A stretch of 64,000 nt of DNA from CAZCTC01 sp964501335 (GCA_964501335.1 CAZCTC010000018.1:56792-120791), one strand, 5' to 3'; positions 35,152-42,911 are shown, counted from the first letter of the stretch. Notes: a model not told the origin generated them from the sequence alone. A program made the numbers and translations.

Positions 35152-35307
35152 ATGTTGTTGAAACAAAATCGCAAGGGGCAGGGGTACGTCGAGTACGTCG
35201 TCCTGCTGGCGGCCATTCTCTCCATCGCCGCCATCGTCGTCGGCACGATCCAGTTGGTCGGCAACGTCTTCCAACGCCAGCAGGGCCGCATCAACGCCCT
35301 GCCGTAG
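35152..35307 (+). CDS. flp: Flp-type pilin, 51 aa
   Basis: A short gene with CAAGGAGG nine to ten bases before its ATG. The product is MLLKQNRKGQGYVEYVVLLA and a hydrophobic helix, then a short polar tail ending INALP. A prepilin-peptidase cut after Gly9 puts Glu and Tyr at positions 5 and 6 of the mature chain, the defining Glu-Tyr of Flp pilins. Size and place between tadC and the TadE-like gene fit. It should be the major pilus subunit. Confidence 0.88.
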   Translation: MLLKQNRKGQGYVEYVVLLAAILSIAAIVVGTIQLVGNVFQRQQGRINALP

Positions 35308-35316
35308 GAGGAAACC

Positions 35317-35739
35317 ATGCTCAAACGTCGGCGCGGACAGGGATTTACCGAATTTGTAATCGTGTTACCGGGGATGCTCCTGCTCATCCTGTTGATCTGG
35401 GAGTTCGCCTACTTCTGGTGGGCCCGCGAGGTCACCGCCACGGCTACCTTCGAGGGCGCCCGGCAGGTGGCCGTGGGCCGCCCGGTAACCGACGGCTATA
35501 CCGTCTACCAGCAGATGCTCGGGACCGGCCTGGGCAGCATGGCCCAGGAGCACAACGGCGGGTTTACCCTCGCCGTCCGGCCCGCCTATCGTTCGGTCCA
35601 GGCCCGCGCCGATGTCCCCTATCACTGGCCCACCGGCCTGGGAGCCCTCATGGGCGGAGGGCTGAACCTCAGCCTCAAATCCTCCGCCTTCTTCCGTCTG
35701 GAAGACTTTTTCCCCGGACCGCCCGAGCGGTTCGAATAG
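35317..35739 (+). CDS. tadE: TadE-like pseudopilin 1
   Basis: The 140-aa protein begins MLKRRRGQGFTEFVIVLPGM: a basic start, Gly before a putative cut, Glu at +5 and a hydrophobic helix, as in TadE. The remainder is extracytoplasmic beta-rich sequence (FEGARQVAVGRPV...). Family members prime or cap the pilus. Starts ten bases after the flp stop with AGGAGG. Confidence 0.82.
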   Translation: MLKRRRGQGFTEFVIVLPGMLLLILLIWEFAYFWWAREVTATATFEGARQVAVGRPVTDGYTVYQQMLGTGLGSMAQEHNGGFTLAVRPAYRSVQARADVPYHWPTGLGALMGGGLNLSLKSSAFFRLEDFFPGPPERFE

Positions 35740-35750
35740 AGGAGGACCTT

Positions 35751-36314
35751 ATGAAAAAGCTACAGCTCTGGAGTCTACCGTTGCTCTCCGCCCTGCTGCT
35801 CCTGGCCCTGACCGCGATCGGCGCGCAGTTGCCCCCGGAATCGGTCAAAGCCGACGCCGGCGGGCTCTGCCTCCCGTTGCCGATCGATCCGCAAACCTTA
35901 ACTTACCGTACCTATCTGCCCATCGTGCAGGGCCATGGCGGCGCACCGGCGTCCCAACCCTGCACCGTCTCCGAACTGGAGCCCAACGAAGTCCACACCG
36001 CCGCCCAACCCATCGACCAGTGCGTCAAGGGAGCCGCGCCGGATGATCTGGATCAGGATTGGTTCCGGTTGGAGGTCTGCCAGGGACCCGTAGACCTGGC
36101 ATTAAAGTTGGAAGGCCAGGGCGATGTCGATCTCTACCTGCACGGCAATCCACCGGGTCAGCCCCTCGCCCGTTCCGAGACCGTGGGCAGCCTGGAACAG
36201 CTCCAGGTTGCCCACCTGGTCACCGGCACCTACTATGTTCTGGTCCAGCCGGCGATCGGCGCCACCGGGACTTACACCCTGACGGCGAAGGCCGCCTGGA
36301 GCGGGGGTCAGTAG
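35751..36314 (+). CDS. Secreted protein with pre-peptidase C-terminal (PPC)-like domain
   Basis: The ATG at 35751 follows GAGGAGG. Residues 1-30 form a signal peptide. After a linker, residues about 75-180 read ELEPNEVHTAAQPID, DDLDQDWFRLEV, DLYLHGNPPG and GTYYVLVQPAIGATGTYTL, the signature of the bacterial PPC beta-sandwich. There are four or five cysteines. It could decorate the pilus or the cell surface. No enzymatic motif. Confidence 0.75.
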   Translation: MKKLQLWSLPLLSALLLLALTAIGAQLPPESVKADAGGLCLPLPIDPQTLTYRTYLPIVQGHGGAPASQPCTVSELEPNEVHTAAQPIDQCVKGAAPDDLDQDWFRLEVCQGPVDLALKLEGQGDVDLYLHGNPPGQPLARSETVGSLEQLQVAHLVTGTYYVLVQPAIGATGTYTLTAKAAWSGGQ

Positions 36315-36328
36315 GATGGAAACAGGCC

Positions 36329-36499
36329 ATGAATACCTCAGAACAACTCTGGAAGGGTCTGCTGATGCAGCTCGCCGGCCTGGTCGTCGTCGCTTTGCTC
36401 TCGCTGTTGTTTGCGAACCTCGTGCCGGCGCCAGACGCCAGGCTCGATCCGCATTCCCCATGGGCCTTACCGCAAACCGTGTGGGAAGGACGTTGGTGA
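36329..36499 (+). CDS. Small signal-anchored protein, 56 aa
   Basis: MNTSEQLWKGLLMQLAGLVV begins a single hydrophobic helix (about residues 11-31), followed by a Pro-rich outside tail. The stop TGA overlaps the GTG start of the next TadE-like gene (GTGA), so coupling supports both calls. The ribosome binding site (AGGA) is modest. A long alternative frame from 36316 in the +1 phase is arginine-rich and not credible over this part. Confidence 0.55.
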   Translation: MNTSEQLWKGLLMQLAGLVVVALLSLLFANLVPAPDARLDPHSPWALPQTVWEGRW

Positions 36500-36900
36500 A
36501 GCAACGCGGGCAGGCTTACGTGGAGTTCGTCCTGGTCCTGCCGCTCCTGTTGCTCTTCGCGGCCGGCGTGATCGCCTTTGGGCAGGGCTTCTATGCCAAA
36601 CTGGCGACCCAGGCCGCCGCCTGGTCCTCGACCCGGCATGCCATCGCCACCCTGAATGGCGACCGCGGCCCCAACCAGGCGTTCAATGCGGCCCGCTACA
36701 CCCTCTCCGGCTTCGGGCTCAACCCCGACACGGCGCAGGTGCGACTCCATGCCGCCACCTGGAACCGGGCCACCAATGTGCGGGTGCAGGTTTGCTATCC
36801 CGTGCCCCGGCCCCCGGTCCCTTACAGCGACCTGTTGCTGCCCACCCGGGTCTGCTCTCAAGAAGAGATGCCGACCTACCGGTGGAAATCCCGTTGGTAA
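36496..36900 (+). CDS. TadE-like pseudopilin 2
   Basis: The GTG at 36496, with GGAAGG upstream, gives 134 aa starting MKQRGQAYVEFVLVLPLLLL: again Gly followed by Glu at +5 and a hydrophobic helix. The rest (FYAKLATQAAAWSSTRHAIA and on) is TadE-like and extracytoplasmic. A longer frame beginning at 36316 would remove the N-terminal position of the prepilin motif, so the short start is preferred. Confidence 0.75.
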   Translation: MKQRGQAYVEFVLVLPLLLLFAAGVIAFGQGFYAKLATQAAAWSSTRHAIATLNGDRGPNQAFNAARYTLSGFGLNPDTAQVRLHAATWNRATNVRVQVCYPVPRPPVPYSDLLLPTRVCSQEEMPTYRWKSRW

Positions 36901-36920
36901 ATCCCAGAAAGGAGGAAATT

Positions 36921-37370
36921 GTGAAGATCCATCGGTTCCCACGGCAGAAACGCCGCCACGAGCAAGGTCAGGCGCTCCTCTGGACCGCCATCCTGCTGCC
37001 GCTCTTCCTCGCCCTGGTCGGTCTGGTCTTCGACGGAGGCCTGCTCTGGCAACAGTATGTCCGGGCCCGCTGGGCCGTCTCATCGGCTGCCGTCGCGGCC
37101 GCCTCCGAGATCGACCCGCAGACCTTCACCGGCTCGGGACGGATGATCCTGAAACCCGAAGCGCGGGCGGTGGCATCGGACTACGCCACCCGCAACGATC
37201 CGCAGCTCCATGTGACCGATGTCCACATCCAGGACAACCGGTACATCGTGGTGCAGGGTTGGAGCGAGGCGCAGACCGTCTTCCTCTCGATCTTCGGCGT
37301 GAACGGCTTTCGACTCAATGTCCGGGCCATCGAGCGGCCGGCCTGGGGCGTGGGACAGGAGGGGCAATAG
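36921..37370 (+). CDS. TadG/TadE-like pseudopilin 3
   Basis: The GTG start at 36921 follows AAAGGAGGAAATT. The 149-aa protein has a basic start, then HEQGQALLWTAILLPLFLAL with the Gly-Gln helix start but no Glu at +5, as seen in TadG/TadF types. The following FDGGLLWQQYVRARWAVSSA and extracytoplasmic tail resemble TadG N-termini. It is shorter than full TadG (usually >400 aa). Confidence 0.7.
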   Translation: MKIHRFPRQKRRHEQGQALLWTAILLPLFLALVGLVFDGGLLWQQYVRARWAVSSAAVAAASEIDPQTFTGSGRMILKPEARAVASDYATRNDPQLHVTDVHIQDNRYIVVQGWSEAQTVFLSIFGVNGFRLNVRAIERPAWGVGQEGQ

Positions 37371-37381
37371 AGCGATTGCCG

Positions 37382-37447
37382 GGGTCATGCAGCCGGGCGG
37401 CTGCACAGCAAGGGCCTTTGCTTTACAGCGGCCCGGCTGCGTGACCC
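37382..37447 (+). terminator. Long hairpin ending the TadE/G cluster
   Basis: GGGTCATGCAGCCGGGC (37382-37398) pairs with GCCCGGCTGCGTGACCC (37431-37447) with one mismatch. The loop contains a further near-palindrome AGCAAGGGCCTTTGCT. No T-run follows, so it may be an RNA processing or pause site instead of a classical terminator. Confidence 0.5.
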
Positions 37448-37468
37448 TATCCGCAGACGTATTATAAT
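37441..37468 (+). promoter_or_regulatory. Candidate sigma70-type promoter
   Basis: TATAAT at 37463-37468 is a perfect -10 box. GTGACC at 37441-37446 (4 of 6 to TTGACA) lies 16 bases upstream. It would start a new transcript 30-40 bases before the 37506 gene, just after the long hairpin. Confidence 0.5.
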
Positions 37469-37505
37469 CGCCCTAAGCCATCTCAAATCCTTAAGGAGGA
37501 ATCTC

Positions 37506-38210
37506 ATGTCTCAGGAAAAGAAACAATCCTTGGTTTCCCGGATTACCCCAGCCGGCTGGCTGGCCCTGGTCGTTCTGACCATTCTGTTGGTCGGCGTTGT
37601 CGGCAACCTGGTCAAGGCTGCCGTGCCTTACAACCGGCTGCAACCCATCACGCCGCAGCCCACCTATACTCCAACCGTGGCTCCGACGGCCACGCCGGAA
37701 CTCGACACGGATGCGGCCTGGGAAACGTTCATGCAGGTCATCAACAAGTGCGATGCGCTGGCCGATCAGGGGGATGATCTGTCCAAGTATCCGGCTACCT
37801 TTGAAGAACTACAAGCAGGTATTGAAGAACTGACTACAGATCAAAACTGGATTAATGAATGCAATCAAAATCTCATGGGAGCAAGATTAGTAGAATTTGG
37901 TCCTCGGAATTTAACCTGTAAAGGGACTGTATGCCAGGCCGCTGTATCTGCATCAGGCAAAGGTGCCTTAATGTACGCTTCTGCCTGGCAACAATTCTGC
38001 AAAGCTCACCCGGAATCATGCAACAACTCCACTGAATTTCCAAGTGAGCCAGCTGTATTCACCGTTCGACCACCCAAACTTACCATTTCCAACCCATTCC
38101 GCCTTTTCAAAGGCACTCTCGAATATCAGGAGGGACGATGGATCGTCACCAAAATACAAGTCGACATTTTGCCCGCTTCACCCGATTCAACCGCTACACC
38201 GCAACCCTAA
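37506..38210 (+). CDS. Membrane-anchored protein, chimeric base composition
   Basis: The 234-aa protein (AAGGAGG upstream) has one N-terminal membrane helix (about residues 17-38) followed by a Thr/Pro linker (PTYTPTVAPTATPE) and an extracytoplasmic domain with paired cysteines (about 70-220). The DNA for residues 1-95 is GC-rich like its surroundings, while that for about 95-215 is clearly AT-richer, suggesting domain acquisition from another source. The end overlaps the next gene by 73 bases. No family recognised. Confidence 0.7.
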   Translation: MSQEKKQSLVSRITPAGWLALVVLTILLVGVVGNLVKAAVPYNRLQPITPQPTYTPTVAPTATPELDTDAAWETFMQVINKCDALADQGDDLSKYPATFEELQAGIEELTTDQNWINECNQNLMGARLVEFGPRNLTCKGTVCQAAVSASGKGALMYASAWQQFCKAHPESCNNSTEFPSEPAVFTVRPPKLTISNPFRLFKGTLEYQEGRWIVTKIQVDILPASPDSTATPQP

Positions 38211-39679
38211 TCGGTATTTTTCTGCTGTTCGTTTTAATCCCTTGGGCTCAACCCCAAAAGGGATGCGCCCAAGGTGGTTGTTGTGTTTGTGGACCTGGGC
38301 AAGCAGGATGTATGGGACCGGGTGGATGTTTCCAGGATTGCGCTGGTAATGGTGGGGGCGGAGCCACTCCTCCTCCACCGCAGCCCACCAATCCCCCGCC
38401 GGGCGGCGGTGGTGATCCCGGCCCACAGCCCACTACGCCGCCGGGAGGAGGCGGCGGTCCTCGTCCGACCGCCGCGCCCCCGCCGGGCCTGCCCGCCGAC
38501 GGCTACTACACCCGGAACTGCGTCATCGCCGGCGCCGATGCCATCGTCTCCTGCCCGGTGCAGCCCGGCGAACCCTATCCTTTCGCCGTCGTGACCTGGT
38601 GGCACTCCGGCCGCGTCTCCTACGTCGTCTCGGCTCGCTGCGCCGCCCCGGGCGAGTGCAGCGCCGTCACCCCGACGCCTCGCCCGCAGCAAACGCCACC
38701 CCCGGCTCCCGAATGGCCCTGCAATACCCCGCCCGAAGTCTCCGGCGGCATCATCACCCAGCCCTGTCCACGCTGGCCCGGCTGGAACATCCAGGCTCAG
38801 GTCATCATCCCCGCTGCCGAAGTGCTCCGCAATCCCTGGCCCCGCAGCCTGGTCGCCCTGCCCACCAAACTGACCTACACCGGCAAGCCCAACGACATCG
38901 AATCCTTCTCGGAAAAGGCTCTGCCCTGCGATGTCGATTACAATGCCTCGTACACCGAATCCACCATGCCCAATTGCCCGCAAGCCGGCGGCACCGTCTC
39001 GCCCGGCACCCGCGTCAACTATCAGATCGGCGCGGCCTGGCGCCGCTGGAAGCTCATGACCGGCGAAATCTTCGGTTTCCGGCCGCCCGACGAAGTGACC
39101 TGGACCATCCCCGATCGGGAGTGGAACGGCGGTACGCAGACCCTCTCCGGCTATGCCGTGGAATACTCCTTCGAGACCACCTCCTGGGAGCTGGACCGCA
39201 ACGGCCCGGCCTGGAACCCCGAATGCCAGGAACGCGAGTGCGCCTGCGACGAGCGGGTGCAAAGCTGGGACCGGGAATCCTATCAGGTGCAGATTCGCAC
39301 CTGGTGGTACCCCGAATGGACTTTCCGCTACGATGAGATGAAATGTACCCGGATGGAATCCTCGCCCTGCTTCTGCCGAACCGAAGGTGAGCCGGTAGGC
39401 GTCCCTCACTCAGACTGCGGCGGCAAACCAGCCACCTGCCCGGCTACGGCCTGGTGGGGCAGCGTGGACCAATGCGCCGAGTACAAATGGGTCAACCAGA
39501 CCGATCCCTGGACCAAGTACAATCTCTCGCTGCTGGGCTACCAGCCGGTCATCCCCTGGTTCCTGGCAAAACAGGCCGGGATGACGCCCGAAGGCCAGCA
39601 GTGTGGTTCCTATGGACCCACCAACGGGAGCATCCCGGTCCCCGTGATCGAAGTGCAACCCGTCGGAGTGCCCAACTGA
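38138..39679 (+). CDS. Secreted Cys/Pro-rich protein
   Basis: The ATG at 38138 has AGGAGG four bases upstream and lies inside the end of the preceding gene. The 513-aa protein has a basic N-terminus and a hydrophobic signal segment (about 22-38). A Cys-dense short stretch (GGCCVCGPGQAGCMGPGGC, residues about 45-64) and a Gly/Pro linker follow. The ~400-aa domain has many cysteines and aromatic residues (EWPCNTPPE, ECQERECACDERVQSW, FCRTEGEPV). Disulfide-rich surface protein; function not recognised. It overlaps the prepilin peptidase gene by ATGA-type overlap at 39679, which suggests it belongs to the pilus locus, perhaps as a minor tip component. Confidence 0.7.
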   Translation: MDRHQNTSRHFARFTRFNRYTATLIGIFLLFVLIPWAQPQKGCAQGGCCVCGPGQAGCMGPGGCFQDCAGNGGGGATPPPPQPTNPPPGGGGDPGPQPTTPPGGGGGPRPTAAPPPGLPADGYYTRNCVIAGADAIVSCPVQPGEPYPFAVVTWWHSGRVSYVVSARCAAPGECSAVTPTPRPQQTPPPAPEWPCNTPPEVSGGIITQPCPRWPGWNIQAQVIIPAAEVLRNPWPRSLVALPTKLTYTGKPNDIESFSEKALPCDVDYNASYTESTMPNCPQAGGTVSPGTRVNYQIGAAWRRWKLMTGEIFGFRPPDEVTWTIPDREWNGGTQTLSGYAVEYSFETTSWELDRNGPAWNPECQERECACDERVQSWDRESYQVQIRTWWYPEWTFRYDEMKCTRMESSPCFCRTEGEPVGVPHSDCGGKPATCPATAWWGSVDQCAEYKWVNQTDPWTKYNLSLLGYQPVIPWFLAKQAGMTPEGQQCGSYGPTNGSIPVPVIEVQPVGVPN

Positions 39680-40299
39680 TGTCCATGCCCGACCTGACCT
39701 GGCTCACGCAACTCTGGAATCAACCGGCGACCCAGACGATGGTTTCGCTGGCAGTCTGCCTCTGCTACCTGGCTGTCGCCTGGCAGGATCTGCGCCATCG
39801 AGAGATCGGCCTGGCGCCCATGCTGGTTTTGGCGCTGATCAGTCTGGTCGGGCATTCCGTCCTTTGGTGGGCTGTCGCCGCCGTGCTCTTCACCTGGCCC
39901 TGGCAACCCACCTGGCTCATGGCCTCCCTGCCGTTGATTTACGCCTTCGGCTGGAGTGCCGGGGACTACGGTCCCACCCTGGCGACGACCGCCGGCATCC
40001 TGGCCTTTGCGCTCCGCTGGTGGGGCGGCGTCGATAGCGCCCTGCTCATCGTGGTCGCCCTGCGCTATGGCGTCACCGGCGTCTTCGCCGAAGCCCTGAC
40101 CGTCGCGGTCGTCGGCCTGGTTCTGCTTGTGGCCCGGCGCCGGTTGCCCGCATTGGTCCCGGCTTTTACCGAAGTCCTGGCGGCCCGCCCGGTCGAACTG
40201 GCCGGCCCGGGCCGCCCTGAACACGAAATGCCCGCAGCCACCGCCCTGGCCGCTGCCGGGCTGGTGCTGGAAATCGCCCGATTGCTGGGCGCCTTGTAA
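39679..40299 (+). CDS. tadV: Prepilin peptidase (TadV/CpaA type)
   Basis: The 206-aa polytopic protein has hydrophobic helices throughout. WQDLRHREIG (about residues 34-43) matches the first aspartate motif xDxRxxxI of A24 prepilin peptidases; WGGVDSALL (about 115-123) fits the second (GxGD, here GGVD). It is expected to cut the N-termini of Flp and the TadE-like pseudopilins at the Gly-Gln/Glu+5 site. GGVD instead of GxGD is a slight departure. It starts on the stop of the previous gene. Confidence 0.75.
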   Translation: MSMPDLTWLTQLWNQPATQTMVSLAVCLCYLAVAWQDLRHREIGLAPMLVLALISLVGHSVLWWAVAAVLFTWPWQPTWLMASLPLIYAFGWSAGDYGPTLATTAGILAFALRWWGGVDSALLIVVALRYGVTGVFAEALTVAVVGLVLLVARRRLPALVPAFTEVLAARPVELAGPGRPEHEMPAATALAAAGLVLEIARLLGAL

Positions 40300-40308
40300 G
40301 GAGGGGAG

Positions 40309-40602
40309 ATGCAAACCATCAATCAAGTCTGGCTTTCGGGAACCATCATCGGAGAAGTGAAGCGCTATACCGACTGCCCGCAAGGGGTCAAACTGGCCTT
40401 CACCGTCGGCAACGGCGCGGCCCGCTTCTACGTGGAAGGCTTCGAGCCGCCGGACAGCCTGCCGCTGCAATCCAACCAGGCCGTGATGATTGCCGGGGTC
40501 CTCTTCAGCCGGCGGATCAACGGGCAGCACATCGCTGGCATCCGCGCCGAACAGATCACGCCGTGGATGGGAAACGGAAACAAATTTATGGAATCACGAT
40601 AA
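40309..40602 (+). CDS. Small OB-fold (SSB-like) protein
   Basis: The 97-aa protein (GGAGGGG upstream) starts MQTINQVWLSGTIIGEVKRY, the NxVxLxG start of an SSB-type OB-fold. FTVGNGAARFYVEGF and VMIAGVLFSRRINGQ follow in the order of strands 2-5. It is the third OB-fold protein in the window and sits at the end of the pilus locus, so it could protect single-stranded DNA during transfer. Confidence 0.6.
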   Translation: MQTINQVWLSGTIIGEVKRYTDCPQGVKLAFTVGNGAARFYVEGFEPPDSLPLQSNQAVMIAGVLFSRRINGQHIAGIRAEQITPWMGNGNKFMESR

Positions 40603-40613
40603 TGGTATTAGCC

Positions 40614-40729
40614 CTTACTGAAATTCTGATATAAGGACCGGACTTCTACAATAGGACATTGGCATAATCCAGCCATGAATGTATATTTAAATTGACAGGA
40701 GGGTGGTTCCTATATCAGAGTTCTGCAAG
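40614..40729. repeat. Small element with ~25-bp imperfect terminal inverted repeats (MITE-like)
   Basis: CTTACTGAAATTCTGATATA at the left pairs with TATATCAGAGTTCTGCAAG at the right, with few mismatches. The ~116-bp element is AT-rich in its middle. It lies exactly at the change from GC-rich pilus genes to the AT-rich gene at 40747. It may be a miniature transposable element or a long hairpin regulatory site; no target duplication could be established. Confidence 0.5.
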
Positions 40730-40746
40730 GATGAAAGGAATTTCAC

Positions 40747-41547
40747 ATGATAACACTCAAGGATTTACTAAAAGAGGCCAAAGTTGTTTTAAGTGTAATC
40801 GGATTGGTTGTAGTACTTTGGGTTTGTTGGAAGGGATATTTATGGATGAAAAATATTTTTTATTATTCTGAATATCGACCCGGTAGAGTTATAACGCCTC
40901 CCCCCGAATGTACACCACAAACCGGGAAAGGATACATTGTAACAAATTCAATATTAGGCTCCCGAGGAACTCATTATTGGACTTTTCGTGGTCCTCCATT
41001 TGAAAATGAGCATGTAAAAAGAGTGGCCCCAGGCCTTCCAGTAGAAATTCTGGAAGCAAAGTGGGTTTCCCATGCTGAATCCTGCTATTTTTATCGTTTA
41101 CGTTTGCCTGATGGCGAAGATCAGGTGTGGGTCTCGCAAGACGTTTTGACTGTTGAAAAAGGTATTCCGATTTCTAAAGAATGTGTTTGTTCTCCCAGGC
41201 AATATCCCGATCATCCTCCTGCGACTGGATGGCTTTACACTTATGTAGAAAGCGGTTATGGAGTGATCTTGTTTAGAGATGAAAAAATGAGTCAGGAGGA
41301 GCATAATAATCCAGTTTTATCTTCAGGTATAAAGGTTGAGATTTTAGAAGCTTTTTGGATTGAACGTTATAGCACTAAAATTATTAACTGTTATCAATAT
41401 CATGTACGAGACCCTATAACTGGTTATGAGGGATGGACAACTGAAGAGTTCTTTAGTTTGGATTCAGAATCAATACCAGAAAGACAATGCATAGCCGCTC
41501 AGGAACGCGGTCGTTTTGTTATGAAATTAGATTCCGATCAACCGTAA
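40747..41547 (+). CDS. Membrane-anchored protein with two SH3-like repeats
   Basis: The 266-aa AT-rich gene has AAAGGA before the ATG. One N-terminal membrane helix (about 13-32) is followed by two homologous ~90-aa units: one with PGLPVEILEAKWVSHAESCY, then DQVWVSQD, the other with SGIKVEILEAFWIERYSTK, then GYEGWTTEEF. Each has the strand pattern of a bacterial SH3 domain ending at a V-W/G-W turn. Such domains bind cell-wall peptide or other proteins outside the membrane. Base composition unlike all neighbours points to recent acquisition. Confidence 0.65.
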   Translation: MITLKDLLKEAKVVLSVIGLVVVLWVCWKGYLWMKNIFYYSEYRPGRVITPPPECTPQTGKGYIVTNSILGSRGTHYWTFRGPPFENEHVKRVAPGLPVEILEAKWVSHAESCYFYRLRLPDGEDQVWVSQDVLTVEKGIPISKECVCSPRQYPDHPPATGWLYTYVESGYGVILFRDEKMSQEEHNNPVLSSGIKVEILEAFWIERYSTKIINCYQYHVRDPITGYEGWTTEEFFSLDSESIPERQCIAAQERGRFVMKLDSDQP

Positions 41548-41767
41548 AGAGCTTGTAACCAGAAAAAATTTCGCATTGTACCTGCGTACAGATGGTTTTC
41601 TGAAACAACTTGTCACGGCATCAGAATTTCGGCGGAGAATACGTATCAATAGCGAATAATTAGCAACTGCGCGGACCGGGCGTAAGCCCCTTGATTTCTC
41701 AGCGCCGTTGCTTTTGCTGAACGCGCACGGATAGGCCCTCGGGCCTTCCGGCGGACCTGCCTTCAAA

Positions 41768-41818
41768 CAGGGCCGCCTCCTGGATTTTGCAGTGCGCCAG
41801 GAGGTGGCCCTGTTTTTT
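41768..41818 (+). terminator. Strong terminator after the SH3 gene, before the adhesin operon
   Basis: CAGGGCCGCCTCCTGG (41768) pairs with CCAGGAGGTGGCCCTG (41797) and is followed by T6. The gap 41548-41865 has no gene. The T-run continues as TTGTTGTCTCGAAG, the same sequence found after the terminator at 21835, so both may derive from one mobile leader module. Confidence 0.8.
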
Positions 41819-41865
41819 GTTGTCTCGAAGCCGATAAGGCTAATCAAATTCAAGGAGAAGTATTT

Positions 41866-42156
41866 ATGGAAACGTTACTGGAAAGCGACTTTGTTTCGTT
41901 GGGACTCTTTTTGCTCGCCATGGTCGGAGTGTTCGGCGCCCTGCTCCTGATTCGCAAACGCCGGACCATGCACATGCTGATCGGGGCCCTCTTGATGGCC
42001 GCCGGCGGGATCGAGATCATCGCCGCGTTGGCTCTGAGCATGGTCTCCAGCCCCGGCTTCTGGCTGTTGCTGGTCATCGCCCTGCTCATCGAACTCTTCG
42101 GCATCGGCCTGACCGTTATGATGCTCCGGCAGCGCCGGCTGGAAAAGAAAGGCTGA
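41866..42156 (+). CDS. Small membrane protein, three helices
   Basis: The 96-aa protein (AAGGAGAAG upstream) has hydrophobic stretches at about 11-28, 36-58 and 64-83, with basic segments between them (RKRR, RQRR). First of four small membrane or surface genes in a row. No family recognised. Confidence 0.6.
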   Translation: METLLESDFVSLGLFLLAMVGVFGALLLIRKRRTMHMLIGALLMAAGGIEIIAALALSMVSSPGFWLLLVIALLIELFGIGLTVMMLRQRRLEKKG

Positions 42157-42162
42157 ACCCGG

Positions 42163-42699
42163 ATGGACGCCCCGGCCTGGCTGGATACTCCGTTGCTCCG
42201 TTGGGGACTTCCGGTTGCTTTGACCGCGGTGCTGGCTTTGCTGCGCCGCCAATCCTGGAGCCTCAAGGCCGGCGCCGCCCCCATCCTCTACCTGGCGCTG
42301 CTGCGGCTGCTGGCTGTCCAGGACTGGCCGGGCGCCCTCATGCTGCTGGCCGCCGTCTTCAACATCTGGCTAAACCGCGAGGAGCTGCTGGTCGATCTCT
42401 TCGCCCATGCCCTGCTGATTTCCCTTTCGACCTGGCACAGCCCCGAGAGTACCTTGCTGGTCAGCGCCGGCGTCCTGCTGCTCCGGTTGAACTTCGCCGG
42501 CCTGACCACCGACGCGGAACGCTGGATCGGGCTGGGTCTGCTGGCCCTGCACCCGACCCTGCCGGCGCTGATCTGCCTGGTCGGGGGCAACCTGCTCCTG
42601 CGCAGCCTGAGCCTGGCTGCGGACCACGAAAGCCGGCCATGGGCCGCTCCCGGCCTGACCCTGGGCTGGCTGGCCTTCCAAACTTTGAGGTGGCTATGA
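42163..42699 (+). CDS. Leucine-rich polytopic membrane protein
   Basis: The 178-aa protein is almost wholly hydrophobic with at least five helices (from about residue 12 to 175). No conserved motif is visible. The start is close behind the previous stop and the end overlaps the next gene by ATGA, so it is translated in one unit with the adjacent membrane genes. Confidence 0.6.
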   Translation: MDAPAWLDTPLLRWGLPVALTAVLALLRRQSWSLKAGAAPILYLALLRLLAVQDWPGALMLLAAVFNIWLNREELLVDLFAHALLISLSTWHSPESTLLVSAGVLLLRLNFAGLTTDAERWIGLGLLALHPTLPALICLVGGNLLLRSLSLAADHESRPWAAPGLTLGWLAFQTLRWL

Positions 42700-42899
42700 T
42701 CTGGGGTCCCGTCGATCCCATCGTCGCCGACATCGTGCGCGGCCTGCTGGCCCTGGCCACGCTCAACAATCTGGGGATGCTGCTGGACTACCTGCTCAAC
42801 ACCATGGACCGGCCCGCCACCCGCGTCCGGGTCTGCATGAGCCATCTCATCACCCTGGCCTTCACCGGCGGATCGCTGATCTTACTTTTTCGGCATTGA
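42696..42899 (+). CDS. Small membrane protein, 67 aa
   Basis: The ATG at 42696 overlaps the preceding stop. Two hydrophobic helices (about 12-32 and 46-66, ending LILLFRH). The next gene has its AGGAGG directly after this stop. Unrecognised. Confidence 0.6.
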   Translation: MIWGPVDPIVADIVRGLLALATLNNLGMLLDYLLNTMDRPATRVRVCMSHLITLAFTGGSLILLFRH

Positions 42900-42911
42900 A
42901 AGGAGGTGCTT

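Noticed and set aside
36316..36495. N-terminal extension of the second TadE-like protein
   Set aside because: The extension is Arg-rich and would hide the prepilin motif; the GTG at 36496 has a ribosome binding site and overlaps the previous stop.
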